DNA of 64,000 nt from Pachyseris speciosa (GCA_016490735.1 JAEMWC010000968.1:262665-326664); one strand, 5' to 3'; positions 51,663 through 63,759 are shown, numbered from the stretch's first letter. Numbers and translations are program-made. Notes: generated by a model from the sequence alone, not told the origin.

Positions 51663-53803
51663 GGGAGAGTTGAAAACACTGACCCCGCTCCGTGGACTAC
51701 CCACTGACCCCACTCCATGGACTACCCCACGGAGTACTCCACGGACTACCCTATGGACTACTCCGGACTACCCCTCTTATGGTAAAACAAAAATCACTTT
51801 TAGGCTTAAAATAAGATACAAGAGACGTACTTGCGTCAGTTGCCATCTTGGTTACCACCATTTTACTCAGTGGGTTTACCTAAAAGATTGAATCTGGAAT
51901 CCGGACTCGGGACTCCAGAATCTAGAAAATCAGAAAGACCTCGGATTGAGGACAATAATAATTATTTGAAACCAAATGTTTCTGCAAATGATCGAACGTC
52001 ACTGTGTTTCGCCTATCTCCTAAGTTGACTGCTCCTGTTTTGTATATACCATAGGTAACTCGGCTAGCACCATCTTGTATGAAACACGTAATTCACTTGC
52101 TAGGCAAGTTGTTTGGCTATACAATAATGTAAATAAAAGTGAGATGTTTATAATTTTTACTTTTCATTTTCTCTGTAACATTCGCAAGTTGATTGCCTTG
52201 TGAGTAAGGATCCTCGTACTTTGAACATAGCTAGGAGCGGGCCTTCGACAAAACACTGATCCCTGTTTACTGATCCCCCTACTGATCCCCTATAAAATTC
52301 ACTGGAAAAGTAAAACAACAATTAAAAGTAAAAAAAAAAAGGATTTGAGGCTGAATAAAGTTCAAGGAAAAATTTGGTTGGAAGATAAACACAAGCATCA
52401 AGCGAGCGACATAAACCGGAAGTCGATCCAATCAACATCCGGTTGCAGTGTCACTCCCTGTATGCTTATCGTCGAACTGTTTTCGTTTCTTTCTGTCTTT
52501 GTTGTTGCCTTATCGTGGCTTTTCGCACACACAGATAACATACTTGATGATGCTTCAATTGATTTTGCGCTTGTTTATCATAGAAGAGAGCTGGGGTACT
52601 GGTAATGACGGTGAAACGAGTTTATCTAAAGTAGGTCCTCCATCATATCGGACCAAGTTTCCACCATCTTTGAACTCTGACGTGAGCCAGAATTTATTAT
52701 TTATTATTTTGTTGTTTACCTTTTTCCTGTGAATTTTATAGGGATCAGAAGGGGATCAGTAAAGGGCATCAGTAAGGGATCAGTGTGGGATCAGTAAACG
52801 GGGGATCATTGTTTTGTCGAAGCCTGCTAGAAGCGAGAGATCATATACGAGTGGTGGCGTTTTTTGATCGAATTTGATCGTAAGTTACACAACCCACCTC
52901 GATTAGCTGTGCTACATGCGGTTGTGCATTTCTCTAAAATTGCAATTTTTAAATTATTGAAATAAGGGATGATGATGATGATGACAAGGCACAAAGCTTC
53001 ATGGGGAGATTTATCTTGGACATCGAGTACCACCGAAATGGTCATTACTAAGTTCAGTGCCAGTAAATGATCAAAAAGATGCTTGAGATTTTGCTAAAAG
53101 TTGCTCGAAAATTGCTTGTCGTTTTCAAAAAGTTGATCAAAGATCAAAAGGTTTCTCAAAAGTTGCTCGTTATTAAAACAATAAAGAATACTCAGTTTAG
53201 CTTTTTCAGGTAAATTTATTCGTTTCTGCTCACATGCGATTGACAGGTTGTCAACTATTCAACCAACTACTTTTAGTGACACAAAATGTTGCACCCGAAG
53301 CATGATTTTAATAGCATTCGCCACTGTATTCAGTATCAACAGTTAGTTTGATAACTGAGGGTCATTTCTGGAGCATGGAAACAATAATTTTTAAAAACAT
53401 CATGAGCACAAAGACTTGAAATAGCACTAATTAAATAAATAATCCATGAAATTAATAAGAGAATAAAAGATCCGAAGAAGACGGTAGATGTCTTACAGGG
53501 GGAGGTCTACAGGTGACAGGAGTGGAGTCTTAGTCTGAGACTTGGTTTGTTCCTTCCAGTTAAGTCTCGAATTCCGGATTCCGGATTCAGCATTCCCTCT
53601 TTTAGGTAAACCCGCTGAGTAAAATGGCAGTAACCAAGATGGCGACTGACGCAAGTACGTCTTTTGTATCTTTTTTTAAGCCTAAAAGTAATTTTTGTTT
53701 TACCATAAGAGGGGTAGTCCGTGGAGTAGTCCGTGTGGGTAGTCCACGGAGTGGGGTCAGTGGGTAGTCCACAAAGCGGGGGTCAGTGTTTTCAACTCTC
53801 CCA
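51663..53803. mobile_element. 2.14-kb TIR element with GGGAGAGTTGAAAACACTGA ends
   Basis: 8-bp duplication AAAAAGAA (51655-51662, 53804-53811). TIRs of about 240 bp carry a run of imperfect GTGGACTACCC(C)AC units and an ACTTGCGTCAGTTGCCATCT-type segment. Copy A lacks the element. No transposase is visible in the interior, which holds another nested element (52240-52825). The 8-bp duplication with a GG-start TIR could fit Merlin or hAT-like groups; unresolved. Confidence 0.85.
52240..52825. mobile_element. Nested 586-bp element with CTTCGACAAAACA ends
   Basis: 10-bp duplication GCTAGGAGCG/GCTAGAAGCG (52230-52239, 52826-52835; one mismatch). The ends CTTCGACAAAACA are inverted and followed by several (A)CTGATCCCC words on each side. 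A 9-10 bp duplication fits MULE-type mobilisation. No protein recognised. Confidence 0.75.
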
Positions 53804-54196
53804 AAAAAGAATGTCTTGAATTAAATTTAAGCTGGTCGATAAAATGATAGCCTGCGTAACAGGCACTTATTCAGCTGAGCGCAAGCGGAGAGATGGAGTG
53901 CAAAGCACAACAGTCTAAGTGTGAAGCGTGAGATAGAAAAAAGAGAAAAATAAGCGCCCCGGGAAGAGGGGGTACTAAAAAAAATTTAATATGGGGAGGC
54001 TCTGCCCTGAGGTCAGATCCCTTACCCTTTTATATGTCATTTTTGAGAGAAAAGTACCTCTTTCATATACCTCCCATTAAGAAATGGTACCCGTTTCAAA
54101 TACCTTCCATTGTAACAGTACAGTCATAAAGTGTGCTCAAAATATTTCAATGAAGCCCTTTTAAATACATGTACCTAAATGACAGATTTCCCTACC

Positions 54197-54240
54197 ACAA
54201 ACTTACACTAAACCTCTCACAAACTTACACTAAACCTCTC
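54197..54240. repeat. 22-bp direct repeat, two units
   Basis: Two exact adjacent 22-bp units (54197-54218, 54219-54240) at the 5' end of the LINE insertion. Confidence 0.9.
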
Positions 54241-55175
54241 AAAGACCAAATCCATGTTAATCGAAGCAACAGAAAATTACTAATGTTCCTCACTGTCTCT
54301 ATCTATATTTGACTGTGATCTTGATAGTGCAAATAAGTTTAAGTATTTAGGAGATTATGCTGGCCCCAGACTTAACATGGTATGATCATGTAGAGTATGT
54401 AATTTCTTAAGTTAATCAGCGACTAGGTCTTTTACGCAGGCTCAAACATTTGTTACCTTTCACCGCTCGCCTACTATTCTATAACAGTCTTGTTCTTCCA
54501 GTTTTTGATTATGGCGATCTTGTGTGGGACGACAGAACGTGACTCTTATGAACGACCTACCAAGTTTTGCAGAACAAGGCCGCAAAAATTATTCTAGACA
54601 GGCACTCTATATTCGTCAGCTACTGATGCCTGGTAACTTTAAAGGGCTGAAACCTAGAACAACGTAGATTCTACCATCGTTGTATATTATATTTACAAGT
54701 GCATTAATGGACTTATGGACCACTCTATGAATTTACTAACAAATAGCGACATTCATAATTATAATACAAGGAACAAAGACATGCTCAGACTACCCCATGT
54801 TACCAGAATTGGGGAAAGCAGAGAGTTTGCCATCACTCTCTAAAAGACTGGAATAAATTAGAGAGAGAGACCAGAAATCACCGAATATTGCTGCTTTTTA
54901 GCGAGGCGTGTTTGCCGGATTTTTTAATTAACCCTATCGGTAAGAATTTTTGTAGTTTTAGCTTCTTTGTTTTAATCAGTTTTTATCAATTTAAAGTTTT
55001 TAACCCCATCGATAATAATCTTTGTAGTTTTAGCTTTCTAGTTTTAATTGCAGTTTTTACCAGTTTGCTATATATATAGTACTTTTCAACCTTTTGTATA
55101 TTAATCTTTGTAGGACCTTTCTGAAAACCACGTTATTGTGATGGAAGCCTCCTAATAAAAAGTTATTATTAATTC
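54241..55175 (+). pseudogene. CR1/Jockey-type LINE 3' half
   Basis: Broken frames read FKYLGDYAGPRL, RLGLLRRLKHLLPF, then YNSLVLPVFDYGDLVWDD, QVLQNKAAKII, FYHRCILYLQVH-type residues and MDHSMNLLTNSDIHNYNTRN followed by KDMLRLPHVTR and KDWNKLER. This is the RT thumb and C-terminal YNTR/W-N segment of a non-LTR ORF2. The 3' end CTAATAAAAAGTTATTATT has a polyadenylation-like signal and short repeats. Confidence 0.7.
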
Positions 55176-56260
55176 ATATACTTCGACTTGTGAAATCCCT
55201 ACCCTTTCATATCCCTGAAGCGTGAAAAGGGTACATCTAACCCTTCAGGCGGAGCTTAACCTGTATAAGCCATTATAGAGAGTGCCCGGGCCCCCCCCCC
55301 CCCCCCCAACCCTACATAAGCACCTGTCACCAGTCTGTTTATGCTCTTCTGCCCCCCAAACACCCCCAAATTGACTAGCAGTTAGTTTTGAATTACCAAT
55401 GAAAAAAAGCTTTCAATCATTTGCAGGAAACTTATTAGATTTCTCGCACATTTAGTTGTCCAAGCAGAATTTCAAGCAGAATAAGAATTTTGTAAGCATT
55501 GCAGGCAGGCAGAATAAAACAGCTACTTCAAGTGCATGTGACACGAAAACTTTTTCCCCAATTTAATAGTTCAACATGTATAAAAAAACGACTTGAATGT
55601 GTAGAACTCTTTGAAATTCCTGAAAAGCCTTTTTTGCGGGTTCACAATATGTGCTACTTTGCCTTGGAAGTGTCCCGTGCATCGCGCAGCCAAAGCATCA
55701 TGTGACACATGTCTGTGATGTAACACCGTGGACCCTCATCCAAAGTCAACAGGGTGGACAAAGAGAAAAAGAGCGTCCAATATGATGCTCAAATTGCCCT
55801 CATAGTCCGACGTTGCTGAATAATTTGTGTTGCTCAACATTTTCATTCAACCAAAAAACTGAACCGAGCAGCAGCAGGACATTTTCGTGGCACCCTCTGT
55901 GACGTCACACTGGATGCGTGAATGCGGTAAGTTAGATCCAAGTTTCCAAGAGACTTTGGAGGCTAAATAGCGCATAATTTAAATGTGCAAAATTGGCTTT
56001 TACAAAGATTCAAGCAGTTTTTAAACTTCAAGAAGTTTTTCATACACATTAGTATAACGTGGTATGAATTGACCAATCAGCATTTTCTGATCACCGGACG
56101 ATCAGTTGGAAGAGCATGAACAATAGACTGGTGACACGCACTTATTTTCCTCTTCCCCCGTCTTGCACTCTGCACTTGCATCTTGCGCTTCGTGCTCCAC
56201 CTCTCCCGCTTGGCGCTCGGCTAAATAAGCACCTGTTATGCAGGCTATGAAGATGATTGA

Positions 56261-56579
56261 CCTATGTTTACTGCAGTGTGACATTAGAGGTTTAACAAGA
56301 ACGGCTGAATTTAACTGGTCCATAGTAACTTTCCAAGGTACTGTAAATATTTTTGGTTGAAAGTCTTGAATATTCTTTAGCATTTTTTTATTGTTAATAA
56401 TATTATTATGCAGCCGTTGCTTAGCGATGAGCCGCTTCTTAAATTACCCGTTTTTTTTTTTAAATTTTTCCTGGCCTTGGTTGGTTTCTCGCGTAGCGAA
56501 TATCGATAGAATCGGTTCACTACTTCTCCGTGTTAAATTAAAAATAGGTTTACAGCTTAAGCATTGACAAAAGCAAAAA
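56261..56579. other. Non-coding sequence at the right edge of the TIR relic
   Basis: It matches copy A (9555-9800) up to about 56400. Copy A then lacks the DNA from about 56405 to 56890, which contains the SINE at 56580. Confidence 0.5.
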
Positions 56580-56730
56580 GAAAAACAAGTGAAAAGGAAT
56601 AGAAAAAAAAAAAGAGAGAAAAAAAAAAAAAAAACTTGACTCTGTTGGGGCTTGAATCACCGACCCTAAGCTATCAACACAGTCCGAAAGGAGCGAAATA
56701 ACCCACTTAGCCACCAAAACCTACTTTAAA
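56580..56730 (-). mobile_element. tRNA-derived SINE followed by T-runs
   Basis: Minus strand: A box TGGCTAAGTGG (56703-56713), T-loop-like GATTCAAGCCCC (56647-56658), then long T runs that would stop Pol III. It is absent from copy A. Confidence 0.6.
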
Positions 56731-56949
56731 CTCGTAACCTAACTTTAAATTCTTTATCATTCGGAGTCACAAATTGTCTGTCATGCCAACTGAAAGGTGA
56801 CAAAAATTGAATTACAATCAACTTGAACTTATCCTGTGCATTAATCCAGCTAATGGATGGTCAAAAAGGCCGCTTCTAAATTCTTGGAGAATTTCTTATT
56901 GTTAAACAAGTAGAAAAAATGACAGGTTATTGTTTATAGTTTGCCCGGG

Positions 56950-57235
56950 TTTTGCCATACATTTTTTAGGCAATGTAAGTTATAAAAGGCAGTGTTTTTT
57001 TTATGTGCATAAATTATTGAGTAACAGATGGCACTTGAAAAGTTTGGACAGCACTCAAAGAAGTAGAGTTGCTGTCGCCCAAGTCTTGTGCTTCCCTTAT
57101 GCTCTCCAAACTTTCTATGTGCATGACAACTTGATATAAATGTACTGTATGCAAACTAAAGCATCAACCAATAATTAGTGTTAAAAGTAGTCTTACATGC
57201 TCCAAACATCAGCCTGATGACAAACGAATTTTTCT
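56950..57235. repeat. Dispersed repeat (C counterpart of 9890-10135)
   Basis: GCACTCAAAGAAGTAGAGTT, GTGCTTCCCTTATGCTCTCC and AAGCATCAACCAATAATTAG are the matching parts. Confidence 0.5.
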
Positions 57236-59420
57236 TACAGAATTGCTCCTTTATATTGGAACATTGCTTGCTGTACAAATATTATCATTGGATACAAGAA
57301 ATGTTTGCATGCTTGATAACCAACATGAAGTAATTATGTTGTTATCAGCCCAAAGTATTCTGTGAAACTTTAATTATATTATCAAACTGCTTAGAACTAG
57401 TAAAACACCTAAACCTATGTGTGTAGAGTCCAATGGACCCTGAATGGAATGTCTTAAGTAATGGCTGACCTAGTTTGTTGTGGACATAAAATTACCGGTA
57501 ATATTAATTTGTTTGCCCTAAACATGTCTGCAGATAATAGTCCAAGAAAATCAATTTTTGGAATGGCCATGCCTCAAGATCCAAAGTTGCTTTTTGTTAA
57601 TAGTAGCCATAGCTGATCACTAAGAAGAGACAAATATAAAAAGAAAAGATATTATCAAAGGGCAACTGGAATCTAATTTTGTAAGTACAATGGTAAGACT
57701 CTGAATGGTGAATTTAACAGAAATGTTCCTCTTTGTAATAATTATTTATTTTTTCTATTAGCTGGCTTTCTGTCCATTCAAACACAGGTGCAATCTTAGA
57801 ATAATTTACATGCTACCTGGGTACCAGATAATTTCTAATAAAACTCTTTCAGATATAAATGAAAGCTCCACTTTGGGAATAATGTGTTGTTACCCCAAAA
57901 AATAATGTTCTACAGTTTTTCATCCCAGTAGGTAACAAATTAACATGTACAATATGGGCAAAATCAGCTTTTTCCTTTTTGCGGATAGCCTAAAGTAAGA
58001 CTAGTACAAAATAACTGTTTCCAACACTTCTGTATCGTATTCTATAATTATAATTGCACAGGAAGAATAAGCTTGCAGCTTTATCAAATATTTCATTGGT
58101 TTAAAATTCATTGAAAATATTAACAGTTTGTTTTTTCTGAATCACTTATCTCATCATGATGTAAAACTCTGCTTGATTGTGATCTGTACTTTGTTTTTAT
58201 CTTGATGCACCAAACATACATGAAGCCTCTTTTTGTAAACTGTATGTGCTTGCTCTCCATTTACAAGGATACATTTTCAAAGGTAAACAAAAAGGCATGC
58301 AGTAAGCAGGTGCCTCCTACTAAAGGACTCATTATACTCAAGAAATCATACTCAAAAACTTCCTCAAATTTTAAGGTATATCAATTAAGCCAATTTCAGT
58401 TTCCCATTGCAAAATTTTGAGTTAGTAGAATACAAACATTCCTAATGATGTACTTCTTGCATTTCATCAACTATACAGTCATGTAATAGCAGTGCCATGA
58501 GTCAACCATATACATAATTATTATGCTTCCTTCTGTCGCTGGTTTTGCACCCCCAGCAAAAAATAATCATTAATCAGGTAATGATCTACTGTAAAACCAC
58601 AACTCAGACACTTTTCACTGGTACCAGAATAACTATTTTGAGATGGGTGAATTCACATACTAGTCAAATCTATAAGTGCTTCAGTTGTTGATTTCAACGT
58701 ACCAATGGTTTTCAGAAATTATGAGGCAAGCATGGTTAATTTTTCATCAGTATTTTCCTAGCTTGTTTGAATATTTTCCAAACCAGAAAAAAATTAATTC
58801 GTGTAAGCTTACATGTACATGTATGTACCTGGTATTTGGCTCAGACGTGTACTCTTGGAATTGAAAGGTACATGTACATGTATGAAGACAACTGACGACA
58901 TTCCGAAGCATAATTTAATATGAGCTTAATTCAAAGTGGAAACACAACAACTTTAACCTTCTAAAGAAAAAAACACAAGACCGAGTACTAAACGTTTGTG
59001 CACAGCTGTGCAAAGAGTATTCTGATTGACAGCTAGGGTACTGGATAAACTTCCTTTGAATCACACCGCATTCGTCACGAACCTATTATGCTAAAAGTAA
59101 TGCAGCTTACCTCGTTTATTTTTTTGTTCATCTTGCCAGTGAGTGAAGCCAGTCCACAATGGGAAGCAAAGCTTTAACAGTTTCTTGAAAATGATTGTCT
59201 TAATTCATCCAATCCCCAAGATACCACAATCACTTGATCAACAAAGTGTCACACAAGAGGAGACTAAACCCTCATGGACAACACCGCTGACTAAGTCGTT
59301 TCCAGGTCTCAACTAACACGAGGAGAAAAGAGCTGGGTCGACAATAGGCTCGATTTCCGCCGCTCACGCCCAGACCCGAGTGAGCCGCCGCTAGGTTCCA
59401 CAGGCTCCTCGTTTTCATTT
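57236..59420. other. Non-coding stretch matching 10136-12600
   Basis: Indels of one or two bases relative to copy A are frequent, arguing against coding constraint. No gene seen. GATCCC short repeats follow at 59510-59570. Confidence 0.6.
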
Positions 59421-59759
59421 ATCGGATCAGTTTTAATCTGTCTCTACTGTCTTTAAATTTAATTATTTGTTCCCGCAGGATTTTGGCCCAAATGCCAAAC
59501 TGTACGGGCCCTCAAATGATCCCAGGACCGCTAATGATCCCCAAATTGGACCGTAAATGATCCCGACAAAAAATAAGGAAAGGCATGGATTGATAAAAAA
59601 TTTACACAGGTAAGAAGAGGGTCCCCTATACTTTTTTCGTGCAACGTGATTGGACCTATTTTTATTTATAGTTATTTAAGTGTTTATTTATTTGTGATTC
59701 GTGATTGACCGTGTCAAGACCATTTTCACGTAAGCGTGAAAACGGTTTTTGAATTAAGC

Positions 59760-60050
59760 GTGACACGTTAGATTGGTTTTCAATTGAGTGTCGAAAGTAA
59801 TTCTCGTTTGTTTGGCTTTGGTTTTGCATTGCTTCGCTCTGTGATTGGCCAGGAAAACTCGCGCCACTTTCTCAACCAATGAGAAGCAAAACAAAAACCA
59901 ATCGTGACTTGCACGCGCGTATTTTCCGCGCTTTGGGCCGGCTACATGTGATTGCTTCATATTCTGATTGGCTCATTGCACTGCTTTACTTCTGTTGTGA
60001 TTGGTCAGAGTAATTGCTTTGGCTTTGGTTTTACGACACTCAAAATTTAA
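59760..60050. mobile_element. MITE with TTGAGTGTCG ends, rich in ATTGG/CCAAT
   Basis: TTGAGTGTCGAAAGTAATT on the left, ACGACACTCAA on the right. The body repeats GATTGGCC/GATTGGTC and CTTTGGTTTTG. I recall this family as very common in Acropora and its relatives. Confidence 0.6.
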
Positions 60051-60158
60051 AGTTATTTTAGTGTTCTGACCCGTAAATGCTTATGAGCTTCCGTCATCTT
60101 TTATATTAAAATCTCTTTTGTCCCGCGATCACCTTTGATCTCCGATGGAATTAAGATA

Positions 60159-60482
60159 CTACATAAACCATTTTTGTCTCGTACTTCGTATCAGTGAGAC
60201 TAAACTAGACTTCTGTTTCTCCTGTGACGTCAATGACACGCCATGATCAATGAACTCTACGACCGCTCTGAGTCCGCTCTCACATGCTAGACTTGCTACC
60301 ATCTCTGCAAGAAGGAAAACTGTTGAAGTGTTTCTCAAACAAGGTGTGCCAAAATTGTTTTCTATTTGAAAAGTTGAGATTACTTCGTTATCTCGTTTTG
60401 CTGCTTGAAATTCTGCGGAAGAAAGCCGCGGAAATTTCATACGAGTTGGTGGTCGAAAATATTGAGCCGCGAAAATATCCAC
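60159..60482 (-). other. Unidentified 107-codon open frame
   Basis: Minus-strand frame MDIFAAQYFRPPTRMKFPRL ending in KWFM; the plus strand is also open over 75 codons here. No motif and no second copy. Listed because it is among the longest frames in copy C outside known elements; it is probably not a gene. Confidence 0.15.
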
Positions 60483-60501
60483 TAGTGGCCAGCGACATTA
60501 C

Positions 60502-60656
60502 AGGCCCGTAGAGAGGGGAGGGGGGGGGGGGTGGGGGTTGCGACGGGTGCATGTCCCCGGATCCCCCTAGACACTCGCACCTACGGCCCACGTCAATTCG
60601 ACTGAGCCTTCGGCGATCAAACGCACCTCCTCACGCAAAAACCTGTCTACGGGCCT
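60502..60656. mobile_element. Short MITE with CAGGCCCGTAGA ends
   Basis: CAGGCCCGTAGA at the left, TCTACGGGCCTG at the right, a G-run and CGACGGGTGCATG inside. The flanks GACATTA/GACAATG are only roughly similar. Confidence 0.65.
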
Positions 60657-60678
60657 GGACAATGAAGTAAATAATGTT

Positions 60679-60875
60679 TTAGTAGACTAAAACAGTGAGA
60701 TAGTAGAGCTCAAAAATGGTCATTTTTAACTCATTTATTCCCGTCAACAATTATGAATTTCACGCGCAAACGATCGAACTGCTCCGTGGTGAATAGCATT
60801 TGCTATCCCGAGTTTGAGTAGCCCATTTTTTCGCGCGAAAAACGCTATCCACTGTTTTAGTATATACTGACAGAT
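60679..60875. mobile_element. Short MITE with TACTAAAACAGTG ends
   Basis: AGACTAAAACAGTG near 60683 and CACTGTTTTAGTATA near 60852 are inverted; a GTGAATAGCATTTGCTATCC core lies inside. Confidence 0.5.
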
Positions 60876-61506
60876 CGTATAAGATTGTCGGCAACAGTCA
60901 GCCCCACGCTATTCGGTTCCTGATGCTACGAATTTTTTTAATCCTTGTTACTGTACTAAGTCGTCAATCACCTGATACCAGCCAAGTGGTTTACAACCCT
61001 CAAAGTCAAGTACAGGTTCTGCAGTATGAAGCCTTAGCATCATTAGGGGTCTTGCCCATATACCCTAGCATTTGTTTGGTTAAATCGTCTGCAAAGAGCC
61101 GTTTAAAGTCCTCTCAGACCTAGCGACATTGATATGATGTCATCTGTTTATTGTGTTGAATATTCTAGAACGTTCAAGGACATGCTTAATTGGATTTCCA
61201 TTACTATCCGGTAAATGTTAGGCCTGTCCCGATTGTGCTCGGAAACTCAGACTTTTGAGCAACTTTTGGCTTTTCGAGCAGCTTTTTACGGTTTTAGCAA
61301 TCTCGAGTACGTTTTGCCTTTCTGAGCAACGTTTGAGCAAATAAATCACACATCAAGCGCGAAATAGTGAATAATTTGATAGAAACCCCATTTTGCGAAT
61401 TTATTGAATGTTTATCAACTATTTGAACAAATAACCTGTCACGTGATAACGTATCACGGGACTATATTGCGATCCTTGTCAGAAGCGAATGTTTCGATGC
61501 TGTCCT

Positions 61507-61650
61507 CCATTTTCTGTATATAAACCATAAACAACCCACAATTCCTCGATTCGCTCCGACGAAGGGCTAACGTTCGAATCGAAACGTCAGCTTATCGAAT
61601 CCCTCTACGGTTGTCTATTTACATTATCAACTCCGTTGGTAAACCAAATT
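61507..61650. mobile_element. Penelope-like or other retroelement tail
   Basis: Contains GACGAAGGGCTAACGTTCGA followed by GAAACGTCAGC, a tail motif I associate with cnidarian Penelope-like elements, then a short TTTACATTATCAACTC tail. It is absent from copy A (near 13345), so it is an insertion. Confidence 0.4.
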
Positions 61651-61744
61651 TTAATATTATAACGGATAACCAAGCTCTGGTGAAATAGTTTTTAGTCTTC
61701 TAACCAATGCATTTGGCTCCCAGCAAAAGTCTGTCCTTCAAGAT

Positions 61745-62765
61745 CAGCTTGTACATCAACCAACATCATCTTCCGCTCTGACAAGACGTAGCTGATGTGC
61801 ACGAGGCACTGCTCTTTGGCATAGACCTCATCACAAGCTTCCTCGGGTGACGGCAGGCAAGTACCGTCGTTGTTCACAAATACACCAGGTACAAACTCTT
61901 CCACGGTTACAGGGAGATCATCCAGAACAAAGTAAAATACTTTTCCATACTGGAAGGAATCCCCGAAATTTCAAGGCACTCTCATAGTAAGTCTTTGAAT
62001 TATGTTTCCTGCCACCGCGTGCATTTGTACTTGTTTGCGAGTATGGTCTTCCACTGTCGATTTTAAGATGTCTGTGAAGGTTTGAATGGACGTGGCCTTG
62101 TATTTCTTACAGTAACTACCCAATCAGCGGAGAACTGAGATCGGCTGTCGCTGCATGTTGTTTTAAAAGCATTCCTGAAAGTCCCGCTCGAGAAAGATTC
62201 CTCTTCTATTTGCAAATCAATTGCAAAACCGTCATTCCACTTGCTTTGTTCACCATGAAAAATTGGAAGAGGTACTGAATTAATAGTAATTTTTTAGCGG
62301 CTTTACTAATTTCCAGCCTTTAATAAGTGTGCAATAGATAACCATTTCGGGAAAACTGTACTGCTTGGAATATTCCCTCGTTTGGCGCGTGATGACGAAA
62401 CTGGGGCGGGTTTCGTAGCGCGGTCAGTGGGCTGCTTCAATCTTCCCACTTCTTGAGGAGTAAAGATGCGGTCGGCATTTTCTTTAGGTGGAAGAAAGCG
62501 AATAAAGTATACTTTAGGACCCTTAATCTGCTCAGGTCTTGTGCACTAGGGTCCTCTGTCTGAAGCAAGAATGTCGCAAGATCCAGGCGGGGCATTGTAC
62601 AACTTTTCACACGCTTCTTTGATATTTTCAACGGAAAGTTCCTCATAGTATTCTCTCGTATCCAGTGGCTCATACTGATGCTGTAGACGACATCCTCTGC
62701 ACAAGGATGTCGTTTGGCACTTTTATACCTACCTTCTTACTATCTCTCCCCGCGTTACGCTCCAT
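61745..62765 (-). pseudogene. Alpha-kinase-like pseudogene, copy C
   Basis: Counterpart of 13442-14481. Exon 1 begins MERNAGRDSKKVGIKVPND but a deletion shifts it to a TGA within about 40 codons. Farther on PPGSCDILASDRGP is readable, with Gly where copy A has its TGA, followed by a TAG that copy A lacks. The exon 1 donor is destroyed (GTAAGT to ATTAGT). Exon 2 keeps EDHTRKQVQMHAVAGNI, the shared TGA after RVP, VTVEEFVPG, NNDGTC, EACDEVYAKEQ and VDVQA (the VDxQG position). The second donor is also lost. Both copies share one stop, so the gene was broken before duplication or the stop reflects an unseen intron. Confidence 0.75.
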
Positions 62766-62820
62766 CCCAACTCCTTTCTCGAAATCTTCCCACGATTCCT
62801 TTTCTGAAGCTTTGTGTTAA

Positions 62821-62840
62821 AAGGGGGGGTGGGGGGTTAG
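62821..62840. repeat. Poly-G tract at the right edge of segment C
   Basis: G runs separated by single T bases, directly at the point where A/C similarity ends. Confidence 0.85.
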
Positions 62841-62879
62841 GTGGGGGATTAGATAGGCCTGCACGACTCCCACTCGCGT

Positions 62880-63418
62880 GTCTTTAGCTTTGAAGCTATG
62901 TTTTTGCACTAACGAGTATGTCTTTCAGGGAACGCTCTCTCTTGTAGGATATAAGTGGCGGTTCCTTAAATATTTCATTGAGCGTCGGTTGTTTCTCAAT
63001 AAAATGCCATTTGCTCATGAGGATTTCTTTGAAGTTTGGCTCTGATGGGTGATATTGCGTTACAAACGGCAAGATTCGTTTGTTTTTTTATTCTTTTTGT
63101 CGGAGGGCTTGTTTCCTGTTTTGAGACTTTACTTCTGAGAGGTTTCTTTGGATAAAGGCTTTAGGGTAACCTCTATCAACAAGGTGTGTTTTGAAATCTT
63201 CTACTTTCTCTTCAAATACTGTTTTAGAAGAGTTTGTCCTCAGAAGTCTTCAAGCCTCTCCTTTCACAAATCCCTCGGCCTAACACCGGGTGGGTGACAG
63301 GATGAGAAATGTGTATATAGAAATGTCTAAGTGGGCTTGAAATGGGTTCCCACATCAAGAACTGTGTTGTTTCGAATCTTGCGCCTTTGTATATGATGGT
63401 GACCAAGAAAGTTATTTC
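62880..63418 (-). pseudogene. Penelope-like element reverse transcriptase, C-terminal part
   Basis: Minus-strand pieces in order: HFKPT then TFLYTHFSSCHPPGVRPRD, LLRTNSSKTVFEEKVEDF, KTHLVDRGYPKAFIQRNLSE, then after an in-frame TAA ILPFVTQYHPSEPNFKEILM, WHFIEKQPTLNEIFKEPPLI and SYKRERSLKDILV. The KPTD..(F)SSCHPP.., RGYP.. and SLKD-LV motifs are those of Penelope-like RT downstream of the catalytic palm. The GIY-YIG nuclease is not seen. Frameshifts and a TAA show decay. An LTR element inserted upstream of it. Confidence 0.65.
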
Positions 63419-63420
63419 AG

Positions 63421-63749
63421 TGTTGAGAATGAATAAATCCAATTTTCCTTCGATTGTGATCTACTGTATTTTATTCCAAAGAGATATATTCCGTCCAAAG
63501 GTTGATTACATCTGAAACATATAGCGTGAGCGCGCTAACCTAAAACAACTTTCGAGTCTATCGTTCTTTGTTCTCTTTATCTAATGAAACTGATAATGTT
63601 GATTGATCATGAGCAAATTGACCTAAGCGAAAAAGCGATCTATTGCTAATATGAATAACTGAATTTGAAACCTAAAAATATTTTGTAACAGTAACGCAAT
63701 AACAAAAGGCAAAATGTAAACAAGTCACACAACTCTGAAACTATCGACA
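63421..63749 (-). repeat. LTR (3') of a second LTR retrotransposon
   Basis: On the minus strand it starts TGTCGATAGTTTCAGAG directly after a purine tract and ends ATTCTCAACA, giving TG...CA ends and 329 bp. GGAATAAAATACAG near its end supplies an AATAAA signal. The base run CTGAA (63416-63420) follows and should be the target duplication, but the other end is outside the window. Confidence 0.65.
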
Positions 63750-63759
63750 CTCCCCCCTT
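63750..63759 (-). promoter_or_regulatory. Polypurine tract
   Basis: AAGGGGGGAG on the minus strand touching the TG of the LTR: the standard position for plus-strand priming. Confidence 0.7.

Larger units (their letters stand above)
53958..55315. mobile_element. CCCGGG-end MITE interrupted by a LINE
   Basis: Flanked by ATAAGCGC/ATAAGCAC (53950-53957, 55316-55323; one mismatch). GGGGAGGCTCTGCCCTGAGG, TACCTCCCATT and CTTCGACTTGTGAAATCCCT match the MITE at 40949-41321. The middle is filled by a LINE, and a poly-C run lies at the right end. Confidence 0.8.
53850..56260. mobile_element. DNA transposon relic (C copy of the 8210-9562 element)
   Basis: AGCCTGCGTAACAGGCACTT at 53853 and CTAAATAAGCACCTGTTATG near 56220 are its inverted ends; GAAGATGA follows the right end. 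It is expanded by the MITE at 53958-55315 and otherwise matches copy A. Confidence 0.55.
47836..62812. repeat. Segmental duplication, copy C
   Basis: Collinear with copy A (4560-14546). Extra material in C includes the TIR element at 51663-53803, the MITE plus LINE at 53958-55315, a segment with a SINE around 56405-56890, the MITEs at 59760-60875 and a Penelope-like tail at 61507-61650. Copy C lacks the MITE and the complete 320-bp tandem repeat of copy A. Confidence 0.9.

Noticed and set aside
60923..61123. Plus-strand frame with a signal-peptide-like start (MLRIFLILVTVLS)
   Set aside because: Only 66 codons, no downstream exon or motif; a hydrophobic start alone is common by chance in AT-rich DNA.
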